Assembly (NCBI RefSeq): GCF_012935325.2
Contig: NZ_JABBYG020000009.1
Location: 186,001 to 250,000, forward strand
DNA length: 64,000 nt
Direction of reading: 5' to 3'
From: Paenibacillus sp. PL91
GTDB taxonomy: Bacteria; Bacillota; Bacilli; Paenibacillales; Paenibacillaceae
Each line of letters starts with the position of its first letter. The first letter of the stretch is position 1. Shown in pieces: positions 9,616-18,345 of the stretch. The position numbers were made by a program, and so were the translations under genes. The notes below the pieces were generated by a model, which was not told the origin of the DNA, searched no databases, and saw only the letters and a program-made list of their open reading frames with translations.

Positions 9616-11514
9616 ATGTTGAAAGTAAACAATCAGACAAAGCTATTTGCTTGGATGAGGTGGGTGACCCAAATGAAAATAGTTGGAGTAGGCGAGCAAT
9701 TAAAGGAAAGTGAAGAGAGATATCAGCATCTGGTCCATATGCTACCAGATGGTCTTGTTGTATTGTTAGAAGGTGATATTGTTTTTGCTAACCGAGCTTA
9801 TCTGAATATGATTGGCGTGACCAGGCTGGATGAAATCATCGCGCATCCTATGAGCAAATTTGTTCATCCCGAATATTTGGACCAATTTACCGCTAATATT
9901 AATTTTTTGATACGAGAAGCGAATCCTTCTCACTTTATATATCACAAGCTGCTTAAACTGGACCTAGCGGTTATAGAGGTAGAACTGAGAGCGGTTGCAG
10001 TGAAATTTGACGGCCAGCCTGCCGTACAGCTGATCGTTCATGATATTTCCGACCAAATACGGATGAAAGCATCGCTCCATGAGAAGGATTATTTGTACAA
10101 AAGCTTAATGGAAAACGTAGTAGCTGGCGTATTCGTGGGGCAAAAGCACAAAGTCGTATATGCCAATCCCTATTTAGCTGAATTGTATGGGTATACCGAG
10201 GAGGAGATGCTTTCGCTCTCGCCTAATCAACTGGTTTCAGAGGAAGATCTTCTTCAGATCACAAATGATGTTTTGAAAGGCATGGTTGAAGGCATTGAAC
10301 AATTTCCGCTTAAGCTAAAAGGAATAAAGAAGGACGGCAGCATCATTTATTTGGAGGGAAACAGCTCGATTATTATGTTTAACGGGCATCCATCGCTGCT
10401 TGGCACGCTGCAGGACGTGACCTTTAAGCGCGAAAAGGAAAAGACGCTGAGGGATAGCGCCAAGCTCTATCAGAAAATCATTAAATTCGTTCCTGAACCG
10501 ATCCTGCTGAGTGATCAAGGCATTATTCTATATGTGAATAGATTGGCGCTGCAGGTAATTGGAATAGCCGATGCTACAGAAGTCATTGGTCAAAGCCTGC
10601 TTGAATTTATCCATCCTAGCGATCACGACACGCATATGCAAACGGTGGAAAACATTACACTTTCAGATGAACCGACGCCCTTTGAAGAACGAGTGATTAT
10701 TCGTCCAGATGGGCAGCATATCGATGTAGAACTGTCGAGCATTCGGATCAATAATTATATGGGCAAGGATGTCATGCTTACCGTCATTCGCGACTTGACC
10801 GACCGCAAACGTTCGGAGGAATTGCTCATTCGCTCAGAGAAGCTGTCGGCTATTGGGCAGCTTGCGGCAGGTGTGGCGCATGAAATACGCAACCCATTAA
10901 CAGCGCTTAAGGGTTTTACACAGCTTCTTAGCGCAAAATATCCGGAGACGCCGCATTATTTTAACATTATGGCCAATGAAATTGACCGCATTACGCTTAT
11001 CGTAAATGAGTTTATGACACTAGCAAAGCCTCATTTCACACAGTTTAACTACGAGCCTCTCGAGCCTATTTTGCAAAGCGTTATTTCGATATTGGAGACG
11101 CAGGCTATTTTGCTAAATGTGGAGCTGAAGGTTTTTTATGATGAAGCGAGGCCGTCTGTATACGGTAATGTGGATCAGCTAAAACAGGTTTTTTTGAATA
11201 TTATTAAAAATGCGTTAGAAGCGATGCCGCAGGGCGGCGAGGTAACTTTGTCGGTTACGACAATGGAGGACGGTTTCGTCCACATTCGGATTAAGGACGA
11301 GGGTCCAGGCATACCGGAGGAATTGATCAAGAGGATCGGCGAGCCATTTTTGACGACCAAGGAAAAAGGGACAGGTCTTGGCATTATGATCAGCACGCGC
11401 ATTATTGAAGCGCACAAGGGTACGCTTCAACTTAGCAGCGTTCCCAATGAAGGGACGATGGTCGAAATTACATTGCCCGTACAAGACAAGCATTTGGCGT
11501 TAAGCTTACGGTGA
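9616..11514 (+). CDS. Orphan PAS-PAS-PAS sensor histidine kinase
   Basis: A 632-residue soluble histidine kinase with three consecutive PAS modules (about residues 25-135, 150-270 and 285-400). A HisKA domain follows with its phosphoacceptor in GVAHEIRNPLTALKGF (His about residue 421), then a HATPase domain with LNIIKNALEAM, DEGPGIP, FLTTKEKGTGLG. There is no transmembrane segment and no neighbouring response regulator, a layout typical of cytoplasmic phosphorelay kinases that feed Spo0F in Bacillales. That role is inference. The ATG at 9616 follows AGGAAGCAGG; a second ATG at 9673 is possible. The stop codon overlaps by nine bases the stop of the convergent MFS gene, leaving no room for a terminator between them. 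Confidence 0.9.
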   Translation: MLKVNNQTKLFAWMRWVTQMKIVGVGEQLKESEERYQHLVHMLPDGLVVLLEGDIVFANRAYLNMIGVTRLDEIIAHPMSKFVHPEYLDQFTANINFLIREANPSHFIYHKLLKLDLAVIEVELRAVAVKFDGQPAVQLIVHDISDQIRMKASLHEKDYLYKSLMENVVAGVFVGQKHKVVYANPYLAELYGYTEEEMLSLSPNQLVSEEDLLQITNDVLKGMVEGIEQFPLKLKGIKKDGSIIYLEGNSSIIMFNGHPSLLGTLQDVTFKREKEKTLRDSAKLYQKIIKFVPEPILLSDQGIILYVNRLALQVIGIADATEVIGQSLLEFIHPSDHDTHMQTVENITLSDEPTPFEERVIIRPDGQHIDVELSSIRINNYMGKDVMLTVIRDLTDRKRSEELLIRSEKLSAIGQLAAGVAHEIRNPLTALKGFTQLLSAKYPETPHYFNIMANEIDRITLIVNEFMTLAKPHFTQFNYEPLEPILQSVISILETQAILLNVELKVFYDEARPSVYGNVDQLKQVFLNIIKNALEAMPQGGEVTLSVTTMEDGFVHIRIKDEGPGIPEELIKRIGEPFLTTKEKGTGLGIMISTRIIEAHKGTLQLSSVPNEGTMVEITLPVQDKHLALSLR

Positions 11515-12729
11515 TACATAAACCTCATCGGATGCAGCGTTCACCAATCGTTTGCGCTTGTGATGAAGCGTAAAATAGATGACGGATGAGAAGGCAATAA
11601 TAATAGCGCAAAGGATATACATGACGCTGTAGCCGTAGCTTGATGCTAACGAGCCAAGCGTATAGGAGCCAATGCCGTAACCAAGATCGAATAGCAAATA
11701 GAAGGTTGCTGTAGCAAGTCCTCTGCGATGAGCAGGGGCTGCGAGTACCGCAATCGTCTGGAAGCAGGGAAGCAATGCCCCATAGCCTAGTCCAATGACG
11801 GCTCCTGAAATGAGCAGCATAGCTGGCGAGCTGGCTTGGCTGAGCAGAAACATGCCGATCGTGAATATGGCTATGCTTGGGTAGACGATAACATGCTCGC
11901 CTACACGGTCGAGCAATTTGCCTACAAGCGGACGAGGCAAAACAATCATAATGCCGAAGCAAACGAAGAAATAGCTGGCATATTGATCGATGGCTTGCTC
12001 ATGAGCAAAAACGGACATAAAGGTTACTAGACCGCTATAGGCAAATGCGACAACAAATCCGCTGAGCGCGATTGGAACAGCTTTTTTCTCTACAAGATCG
12101 CGCCAATGCAGCTTGCTTTTGGGTTTATTTTGACCGCCATCTACGGCAGCTGGTATCGGTTTATCCGCTTTGCGCCTCGTCGAAGCGCCGAGTATGAAGG
12201 CAATTAGGGAGCATGCAGCGCATAAGGCGAACATAGCGGTAAAGCCGCCATGCGTCGTGATCGTTAAGCCAACAAACGGTCCGATGACCATTGCCAGGCT
12301 CATAAATAAGCTGAAGTAGCTGATGCCTTCTCCTTTGCGATGCTCCGGAATGATGCCGATTGCGGTCGTATTCGTGGAGGTGGTCGCAATAGCGAAGGTG
12401 CCTCCGTGAAAAAAACGGACAAGCAAAAGCATGGCATAGCCGAAAACGCCTAAGTATGCCATCGAAAATAATAAAAATAGCAATAAGGAAATAACGACGA
12501 TTTTATGCTCGCCATACTTGGCCATAAGCTGCCCGGCAAAGGGGCGAAGCAGTACGGAGGCGATGACGAATACGGTCATAGACAAGCCGGCTTGCGTATC
12601 AGATCCACCGAGCCCATTCGTTACATAAACCGACAATGCGGTTGCTAGCGTATAAAAAGAGAAAAATAGAAAAAAACTGCTTAAACATATTTTTATGAAG
12701 TCGGCGCTCCATAATTTATTCGTATTCAT
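11506..12729 (-). CDS. MFS transporter, probable drug efflux permease under MarR control
   Basis: A 407-residue major facilitator protein with twelve predicted hydrophobic helices and a charged central loop (about residues 190-215, RRKADKP). The start at 12729 is used instead of an upstream in-frame ATG at 12771 because GAGAGGGG sits seven to eight bases before it. It lies 57 bases downstream of the marR gene on the same strand, so the two almost certainly form an operon. This context suggests export of a toxic small molecule sensed by the MarR protein. The C terminus overlaps the convergent kinase gene by nine bases. Confidence 0.87.
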   Translation of the reverse strand: MNTNKLWSADFIKICLSSFFLFFSFYTLATALSVYVTNGLGGSDTQAGLSMTVFVIASVLLRPFAGQLMAKYGEHKIVVISLLLFLLFSMAYLGVFGYAMLLLVRFFHGGTFAIATTSTNTTAIGIIPEHRKGEGISYFSLFMSLAMVIGPFVGLTITTHGGFTAMFALCAACSLIAFILGASTRRKADKPIPAAVDGGQNKPKSKLHWRDLVEKKAVPIALSGFVVAFAYSGLVTFMSVFAHEQAIDQYASYFFVCFGIMIVLPRPLVGKLLDRVGEHVIVYPSIAIFTIGMFLLSQASSPAMLLISGAVIGLGYGALLPCFQTIAVLAAPAHRRGLATATFYLLFDLGYGIGSYTLGSLASSYGYSVMYILCAIIIAFSSVIYFTLHHKRKRLVNAASDEVYVSP

Positions 12730-12786
12730 GTGTGTTCCCCTCTCAGATGACAGCGGTGCGATTGCTATCAAGCGGGCAGCTTATCT

Positions 12787-13209
12787 TTACTGCTCCACGT
12801 TTTTTTTAATTTTGGCCATGAAGCTCTTGAATGCTTGAATTTCTTCTTTCGAAATATTCGCCAGCATTTGCGTTACAAAATCAGCCTCAATCGGTGCGAG
12901 CGCATGAGCATTCGTTCTGCCATTTTCGGTTAAATAGAGAAGCTGCGATCTTCTGTCCCCCGGGTTCGCTACACGCCGGACAAGCTCCTTGCGTTCAAGC
13001 TGATCGACTAAACGTGTGATATTGGCGGGGTCTTTGTCAGTACGCTGTGCTAAATCCTTATGTGTAATGCCGTCATGCTCATCAAGGCACATGAGCAGCG
13101 ACCATTGCTCAGGCGTTACGTCATGCTCTTGAAAAAGCTGCTGCAGCCTCTGGTTTAATTTGCGTCCTGTATTACTTATGACATAACCTACGGATTGTTG
13201 GAATTCCAC
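12787..13209 (-). CDS. MarR family transcriptional repressor
   Basis: A 140-residue winged-helix protein. The recognition region reads THKDLAQRTDKDPANITRLVDQLERKELV and is followed by the wing segment NPGDRRSQLLYLTENG, both characteristic of MarR. Translation probably starts at GTG (13209), seven to eight bases after AGCAGGTGAT. The gene is first in an operon with the MFS permease. A promoter with three half-sites of an inverted repeat lies directly upstream (13232-13279), which strongly suggests autorepression relieved by a ligand. Confidence 0.92.
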   Translation of the reverse strand: MEFQQSVGYVISNTGRKLNQRLQQLFQEHDVTPEQWSLLMCLDEHDGITHKDLAQRTDKDPANITRLVDQLERKELVRRVANPGDRRSQLLYLTENGRTNAHALAPIEADFVTQMLANISKEEIQAFKSFMAKIKKNVEQ

Positions 13210-13231
13210 TTGCGATCACCTGCTCCAGTCA

Positions 13232-13279
13232 TTTAGTTGATATAACAATAATACGCTTATCAACTAAATAGGTCAACTA
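13232..13279 (-). promoter_or_regulatory. marR-MFS promoter and MarR operator
   Basis: On the minus strand a -35 TTGACC (13271-13276) and -10 TATTAT (13248-13253) are separated by exactly 17 bases. A perfect 11-bp inverted repeat (TTTAGTTGATA at 13232-13242 and its complement at 13258-13268) covers the spacer and the region just after the -10. A further half-site, GTCAACTA (13272-13279), overlaps the -35. Binding there would block RNA polymerase. Confidence 0.82.
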
Positions 13280-13306
13280 CTCCAATCTATTATTGCAGAT
13301 TGGAGT

Positions 13307-14164
13307 TTATTCTTGGCCAGATGAAAGCAGTTGATGCTGCTTGCGATATTGCTCGGGAGTTAAATCGGTATGCAGCTTAAAAGCGCGGCTAAAGTGTGAG
13401 GGATGTTTAAAGCCGACCTCGTAGCCAACATCGGTTATTGGCTTAACGGTGTCGATAAGATCGATTTTGGCCTGGTAGATTCTGCGCTGCATAAGAAATT
13501 GGAAGATCGTGCTGCCCGTAACCTCTTTAAACGTTTTAGCTAAATAAAATTTGCTCAGATGAAGCTCCGTTTGAATGCCCTCCAGCGTAATATCTTCATC
13601 ATAATGGCGCTCTACGTATGAGATGATGTCCTGCACATGGCGCTCCTTGGACGATGGGAAGGTAGGTTTGTCATGGAGCGGCTTCTGGCATAGCTGATTG
13701 ATCAATATTAAAAAGTCGAGCATCCGTGCCTGAAAGCGCTGCTGTGAAAATACATCCTGCTGCATGTAGAGCTGCTCCAGCTTGAGAAGGGTATCCTCGA
13801 CCTCTGCTTTCTCGGGGCCACGCAGCTGCAGCCTGACGTTATGCAGCTTCTGGAACGGTTCAAGCAGGTCAGCGGCAAACTGAGGCTGAATGAATTGCTT
13901 GAAATAAAATGGGTCGAAATGAAGGATGGAGCGAATATACTTCTCGCTTGGGTCTACATGTGCCCGGTGAAGCGTCATCCCATGCATAAGCAGCAGATCG
14001 CCGGGTTCAAGCACATGAATGCGATCATTGATAAGGTAATTGACTTTGCCGCCATGAAAATAATAAATTTCATAATGAAAATGGGTGTGGTAAGGGATTT
14101 GAGCGTTAAAATCGGAGCTTGTCCCCATTGTATATGGCAAGCTAATTCGTTGCTGCGTGCTCAT
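13307..14164 (-). CDS. AraC family transcriptional regulator
   Basis: A 285-residue regulator with an N-terminal cupin sensor (about residues 12-130, with HTHFHYEIYYFHGG and a PGDLLLM turn) and a C-terminal double helix-turn-helix (about residues 185-285). The second HTH shows DVGYEVGFKHPSHFSRAFK and the terminal TPEQYRK. The start at 14164 follows GGGGAGG by seven bases; a longer frame to 14272 lacks a ribosome site. It is divergent from two Gfo/Idh oxidoreductase genes starting at 14339, which are its most likely targets. Ligand unknown, presumably a sugar. Confidence 0.9.
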   Translation of the reverse strand: MSTQQRISLPYTMGTSSDFNAQIPYHTHFHYEIYYFHGGKVNYLINDRIHVLEPGDLLLMHGMTLHRAHVDPSEKYIRSILHFDPFYFKQFIQPQFAADLLEPFQKLHNVRLQLRGPEKAEVEDTLLKLEQLYMQQDVFSQQRFQARMLDFLILINQLCQKPLHDKPTFPSSKERHVQDIISYVERHYDEDITLEGIQTELHLSKFYLAKTFKEVTGSTIFQFLMQRRIYQAKIDLIDTVKPITDVGYEVGFKHPSHFSRAFKLHTDLTPEQYRKQHQLLSSGQE

Positions 14165-14338
14165 CATTTTGCCTCCCCTTGTAAATAACCTCATTATACA
14201 CCAACCACAGTCAAATAAAAGCGCAAACAGGATAATGCGAATGAAGCCGGCACGATCTTGAAGTGCTACCATAAAGGCAGGTTCATACGAGTTGGCAAAG
14301 CAGCTATTTAAACATTCAAATAAAGGGGCGGCATTCGG

Positions 14339-15466
14339 ATGCAGATCGTTCGTTTAGGTATTATCGGGCTGGGAAATATGGGCAAGGGACATATTGGTTA
14401 TTTATTGAGAGGTGAAGTAAGCGGCGTTGAAGTTACTGCGGTCAGCGACAGCTTGCAGCCTAATCTTCAATGGGCCAAGGAAAAGCTGGGAGATCAAGTA
14501 GGCTTGTATGCAGATCCTTATGAGATGATGGATTCCGGCTTGATTGACGGCGTTCTCATCGCCACGCCTCATTATTCGCATCCAGAGCTTGCAATCGCTT
14601 CCTTCGAGCGAGGACTGCATGTGCTTTGCGAGAAGCCGGCAGGCGTTTACACGAAGCAGGTTCGCCAGATGAATGAGGCGGGCAGCAGGGCTAATGTGAA
14701 ATTCAGCATGATGTATAACCAGCGGACAAACCCGCTATACGTGAAACTGAAGGAATTGATAGATGCAGGTGAGCTTGGCGAGGTGAAACGGACCAATTGG
14801 ATTATAACGAACTGGTACCGCTCTCAAAGCTATTATGATTCAGGTACATGGCGGGCAACTTGGGCTGGTGAAGGCGGCGGCGTGCTGCTTAATCAAGATC
14901 CGCATCAGCTCGACTTGTGGCAGTGGACGATCAGCATGATGCCAAAGCGCGTCCGCGCATTTTGTTATTTTGGCAAGCATCGTAATATTGAGGTTGAGGA
15001 CGACGTGACGGCTTTCGTGGAGTACGAAAACGGCGCTACAGGCGTATTCGTGACGACTACAGGCGAAGCGCCCGGAACGAACCGATTGGAAATAAGCGGT
15101 GATCGTGGCAAAATCGTCATCGAAAATAATACATTAACCTTTTGGCGGCTGCGCGTGTCTGAGTCGGAATTCAATAAGAGCTACACGGGAGGCTTCGGTG
15201 AGCCGGAATGCTGGAAATGCGAAATTCCGGTCAAAGGCAGCTATCCGGACCATAAAGGAATTACGCAAAACTGGGTAAATGCGATTCTATATGACGAAGC
15301 ATTAATTGCTCCCGGCGAAGAAGGCATTAAAGGGCTGATGCTCTCGAATGCAATGCTGCTATCGACTTGGACCGACAACTGGGTTGACCTTCCGATTGAT
15401 GAGGAGCTGTTCCATCAGTATTTGCAAGAACGGATTACGAATTCGACTTATCAGAAGGAGGATTAA
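14339..15466 (+). CDS. Gfo/Idh/MocA family oxidoreductase
   Basis: A 375-residue NAD(P)-dependent sugar or polyol dehydrogenase-like protein. The N-terminal Rossmann fold has IGLGNMG at residues 8-14 and the family EKP motif in LCEKPAGV (about residue 97). The C-terminal alpha/beta domain carries DPHQLDLWQW (about residue 187), which supplies the conserved catalytic histidine. It is first in a two-gene unit with another Gfo/Idh gene five bases downstream, and divergent from an AraC regulator. The substrate cannot be predicted; oxidation or epimerisation of a sugar from plant polysaccharide is plausible. Confidence 0.88.
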   Translation: MQIVRLGIIGLGNMGKGHIGYLLRGEVSGVEVTAVSDSLQPNLQWAKEKLGDQVGLYADPYEMMDSGLIDGVLIATPHYSHPELAIASFERGLHVLCEKPAGVYTKQVRQMNEAGSRANVKFSMMYNQRTNPLYVKLKELIDAGELGEVKRTNWIITNWYRSQSYYDSGTWRATWAGEGGGVLLNQDPHQLDLWQWTISMMPKRVRAFCYFGKHRNIEVEDDVTAFVEYENGATGVFVTTTGEAPGTNRLEISGDRGKIVIENNTLTFWRLRVSESEFNKSYTGGFGEPECWKCEIPVKGSYPDHKGITQNWVNAILYDEALIAPGEEGIKGLMLSNAMLLSTWTDNWVDLPIDEELFHQYLQERITNSTYQKED

Positions 15467-15471
15467 GGACA

Positions 15472-16545
15472 ATGAGCAAAGCGGATGGGATGAAGTATGC
15501 GCCTAAAGGAAAACCGAATCGAGTAGTAGAGGACGGACAATTCGTAATTTCTGCCGTTCGTCTCGATCATGGGCATATTTATGGGATGTGCAACGGTCTT
15601 ATAGAAGCGGGAGCCGTTTTGAAATGGGTGTATGACCCCGATTCTGCGAAGGTAGAGGCTTTCATTCGCCAGTATCCGCAGGTAAAGGCAGCGGATTCGG
15701 AAGAGCAGGTGCTCGCTGATCCAGAAGTGCAGCTTGTGGCTGCTGCTGCAATAACCTCGGACAGAGGACCGCTCGGCGTACGCGTGATGCGAAGCGGCAA
15801 GCACTATTTTACGGACAAAGCGCCCTTTACGACGCTTGAGCAGCTGGCGGACGCGCGTGCCGCTTATTCAGAGACAGGGAAAAAATATGCGGTGTATTAC
15901 AGTGAGCGACTGCATGTCGAGAGCGCTGTGTATGCCGGCCAGTTGATCGAGCAAGGGGCAATCGGACGTGTCGTGCAGGTCATTGGGCTTGGTCCGCATC
16001 GTTTGAATGCACCGTCAAGGCCGGCATGGTTTTTTGAGAAGGAAAAGTACGGCGGCATCATTTGCGATATCGGATCGCATCAAATCGAGCAGTTTCTTTA
16101 TTTTACAGGCAATCGCAATGCCAGCGTCGTGAACAGCAAGGTTGCCAATTATGCGAATAAAGATTATCCGGAGCTAGAGGATTTTGGCGATATGACGCTT
16201 GTAGGCGATAACGGTGCCACCGGTTATTTCCGGGTGGATTGGCTGACGCCAAACGGTCTTGGCACATGGGGCGATGGCCGCACGATCATCCTCGGTACGG
16301 ATGGCTATATAGAGATGCGCAAATATATCGATATTGCCCGTGAAAAGGAAGGCGATCAGCTCTATTTGGTCAATGCCGATGGCGAGCAGCATATGCGGCT
16401 TGGCGGCAAGGTTGGCTTTCCTTATTTTGGGCAGCTGATACTCGATTGCATGAATGGAACGGAGCTTGCCATGACGCAGGAGCATACCTTCAAAGCAGCA
16501 GAATTGTCGCTGCTGGCACAGAAGCATGCAACGAAGGTGGAGTAA
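15472..16545 (+). CDS. Gfo/Idh/MocA family oxidoreductase (variant EKP motif)
   Basis: A 357-residue relative of the preceding gene, translated from an ATG after an excellent AGAAGGAGG site. The Rossmann GxGxxG is degenerate (AVRLDHGHIYGM) and the usual EKP is replaced by TDKAPFT (about residue 113). The second-domain motif DIGSHQIEQFL (about residue 199) is kept. Loss of the canonical nucleotide motif suggests either a divergent cofactor mode or a non-enzymatic partner of the preceding protein. The pair may work as a hetero-oligomer or on consecutive intermediates; this is inference. A terminator follows. Confidence 0.82.
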   Translation: MSKADGMKYAPKGKPNRVVEDGQFVISAVRLDHGHIYGMCNGLIEAGAVLKWVYDPDSAKVEAFIRQYPQVKAADSEEQVLADPEVQLVAAAAITSDRGPLGVRVMRSGKHYFTDKAPFTTLEQLADARAAYSETGKKYAVYYSERLHVESAVYAGQLIEQGAIGRVVQVIGLGPHRLNAPSRPAWFFEKEKYGGIICDIGSHQIEQFLYFTGNRNASVVNSKVANYANKDYPELEDFGDMTLVGDNGATGYFRVDWLTPNGLGTWGDGRTIILGTDGYIEMRKYIDIAREKEGDQLYLVNADGEQHMRLGGKVGFPYFGQLILDCMNGTELAMTQEHTFKAAELSLLAQKHATKVE

Positions 16546-16573
16546 GCTTAAGAAAAGCGTATAAGCATAGCGG

Positions 16574-16610
16574 GCTGTCTCATGGTCATTGACCGGGGAC
16601 AGCTTTTTTT
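16574..16610 (+). terminator. Terminator of the Gfo/Idh pair
   Basis: Arms GCTGTC and GACAGC enclose an inner TGGTCA/TGACCG pairing and are followed by seven T. Confidence 0.88.
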
Positions 16611-16708
16611 GTTATTTCAGAGTGGAGGTCAGCCAGAGGTTTGCAGCAAGTGCTGTAAAAGGAAATGCGTGCTTACAGGTTAAAGAAGGACAGAATGAAG
16701 CTTTAAAT

Positions 16709-16824
16709 TGTAATTATTACGTTCTTGACGTTCGGTATCGTCACTGCTATACTGATTTAAACGTAATAATTACTATTAGTCGGATTACCGGCTTTTTTAT
16801 TGATATTTATTCGTAATAATTACG
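16709..16824 (+). promoter_or_regulatory. Zur-controlled promoter with three Zur boxes
   Basis: Three 6-1-6 inverted repeats match the Bacillus Zur core CGTAAT-N-ATTACG. Box 1 (16709-16721, TGTAATTATTACG) is just upstream of the -35. Box 2 (16762-16774, CGTAATAATTACT) lies just after the -10. Box 3 (16812-16824, CGTAATAATTACG) is perfect and lies near the ribosome site. The promoter between boxes 1 and 2 is TTGACG (16725-16730), a 17-base spacer, then TATACT (16748-16753). Zinc-loaded Zur should repress; zinc shortage should open the operon. Confidence 0.88.
16778..16798 (+). terminator. Small terminator-like hairpin in the Zur leader
   Basis: AGTCGG and CCGGCT (one G-U pair) with a four-base loop, followed by six T, lie between Zur boxes 2 and 3 and before the start codon. 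It could attenuate transcription; alternatively it ends a short upstream transcript. Confidence 0.45.
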
Positions 16825-16857
16825 TTTAAAATATTGGATAGGATTGAGGTGCCATAT

Positions 16858-18084
16858 ATGACATTGAACAAGACAGGTAACAAAATTCCAGTAACCGTAC
16901 TGAGCGGCTATTTGGGTGCAGGCAAGACAACGATTATGAATCATGTTTTGAACAATCGCGATGGTCTTAAGGTAGCCGTCATCGTCAATGATTTGAGCGA
17001 ATTGAATATTGATGCGAGTCTCGTTAAGGAAGGCGGCGGCTTATCTCGGACAGACGAGAAGCTTGTTGAAATGTCCAATGGCTGTATCTGCTGCACGCTG
17101 AGGGAAGATTTGCTGAAGGAAGTCGAGATCCTTGCGAAGGAAAATCGGTTTGATTACATATTGATTGAATCGACCGGCGTTGGAGAGCCAGTGCCTGTCG
17201 CTCAGACTTTTACGTATATCGATGAAGAGCAAGGCATAGATCTGACTCGTTATTGCAGGCTTGATTGCATGGTAACGGTCGTTGACGCTTATCGCTTCTG
17301 GCATGATTATTCGTCAGGCGAAACGTTGCTTGAACGCAGCCAGGCAGTGGGCGAGGATGACACACGCGAGGTTGTCGATCTGCTTATTGATCAAATCGAG
17401 TTTTGCGATGTGCTTATTTTGAACAAATGCGATCTCGTTGGCGAAGAGGAGCTCGCGGAGCTTGAGGGTGTTCTTCGGACGCTGCAGCCGCGCGCCAAAT
17501 TCATTCGCTCCGCAAATGGCAAGATTGATCCAAAGGAAATACTGCATACCTCGCTGTTCAACTTTGAAGAGGCTAGCCAATCGGCTGGCTGGATCAAGGA
17601 AATGGAGGCTCCTGCGCATACGCCTGAAACGGAGGAGTACGGCATAGCCTCCTTCGTTTATGAGCGTGCAAAGCCTTTTCATCCGAAGCGCCTTATGGAG
17701 TGGATGGAGGAATGGCCGGAGGAGGTCGTGCGTGCTAAGGGGATTGTATGGCTGGCGACAAGGAATGATTCCGCACAAAGCTTAAGCCAAGCCGGCCCTT
17801 CGATCCAGTTCGGGCCAGCAGGCCATTGGGCGGCCGCCTTGCCTGAGGCGGAGCGCGAGTCCATTTTGCAGGAGGATCCGGAGCTTGCCAGAGTGTGGCA
17901 TGAGGAATACGGCGACCGTATCAACAAAGTCGTATTTATCGGCATTGAAATGAACCGAGAAAAGCTGATCGATTCGCTTGATCGCTGCTTGCTTAGCGAT
18001 GGGGAGCTGGTTTTGAATTGGAATGAATTCCAAGATGATTTTCCACAAGCAGTAAATGTACAGATGGAGTCATCACTCCATTAG
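16858..18084 (+). CDS. COG0523/CobW-type GTPase, putative zinc metallochaperone (YciC/ZigA-like)
   Basis: G3E-family GTPase of 408 residues expected to hand zinc to client proteins during zinc starvation. Walker A is GYLGAGKTT (residues 17-25), the metal-binding CxCC motif is CICC at about residues 76-79, a switch region reads ESTGVGEPVP (about residue 102), and NKCD (about residue 188) gives guanine specificity. The C-terminal CobW_C domain begins near residue 262. The ATG at 16858 follows GAGGTG by six bases; an in-frame TTG at 16834 overlaps no ribosome site. Three Zur boxes upstream and an alternative L33 gene 61 bases downstream place it in the zinc-sparing response, as for B. subtilis yciC. 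Confidence 0.92.
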   Translation: MTLNKTGNKIPVTVLSGYLGAGKTTIMNHVLNNRDGLKVAVIVNDLSELNIDASLVKEGGGLSRTDEKLVEMSNGCICCTLREDLLKEVEILAKENRFDYILIESTGVGEPVPVAQTFTYIDEEQGIDLTRYCRLDCMVTVVDAYRFWHDYSSGETLLERSQAVGEDDTREVVDLLIDQIEFCDVLILNKCDLVGEEELAELEGVLRTLQPRAKFIRSANGKIDPKEILHTSLFNFEEASQSAGWIKEMEAPAHTPETEEYGIASFVYERAKPFHPKRLMEWMEEWPEEVVRAKGIVWLATRNDSAQSLSQAGPSIQFGPAGHWAAALPEAERESILQEDPELARVWHEEYGDRINKVVFIGIEMNREKLIDSLDRCLLSDGELVLNWNEFQDDFPQAVNVQMESSLH

Positions 18085-18145
18085 TGAGCATCATCTCGTA
18101 AAAAATGAAGCTCCTGCAACAAAATTTTATTAGGAGGTAAATGAC

Positions 18146-18295
18146 GTGAGAGTAATCGTGACGCTTGCTTGTACCGAGACGGGCGACCGCAACTATACAA
18201 CGACAAAAAACAAAAGAACGACGCCGGAGCGGTTGGAAATTAAAAAGTACAGCCCGCGGCTTAAACGGGTTACAATTCATAGAGAAACGAGATAA
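18146..18295 (+). CDS. rpmG: Ribosomal protein L33, zinc-independent paralogue
   Basis: A 49-residue L33. The zinc-binding form carries two CxxC pairs; here the first site reads CTETGDRN and the second KYSPRLKR, so three of the four cysteines are missing and no zinc can be held. Such C-minus paralogues replace the zinc form in ribosomes when zinc is scarce, freeing zinc. Translation starts at GTG (18146), seven bases after AGGAGGT. It lies in one transcript with the COG0523 GTPase under three Zur boxes, and a terminator follows. Confidence 0.93.
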   Translation: MRVIVTLACTETGDRNYTTTKNKRTTPERLEIKKYSPRLKRVTIHRETR

Positions 18296-18307
18296 CAGGA
18301 GCGATGA

Positions 18308-18345
18308 GACGGCTGGACAATTACGTCCGGTCGTTTTTTTTTTTT
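18308..18345 (+). terminator. Terminator of the zinc-starvation operon
   Basis: A stem GACGGCTGGAC/GTCCGGTCGT with two G-U pairs is followed by twelve T (18334-18345). Confidence 0.9.

Noticed and set aside
14190..14215. TTGACT and TATAAT on the minus strand before the AraC gene at 13307
   Set aside because: The two hexamers are only 10 bases apart, so they cannot form one sigma-A promoter.
16589..16816. 75-codon open frame upstream of the COG0523 gene
   Set aside because: It spans the terminator tail, Zur boxes and promoter, which are regulatory, so coding is improbable.
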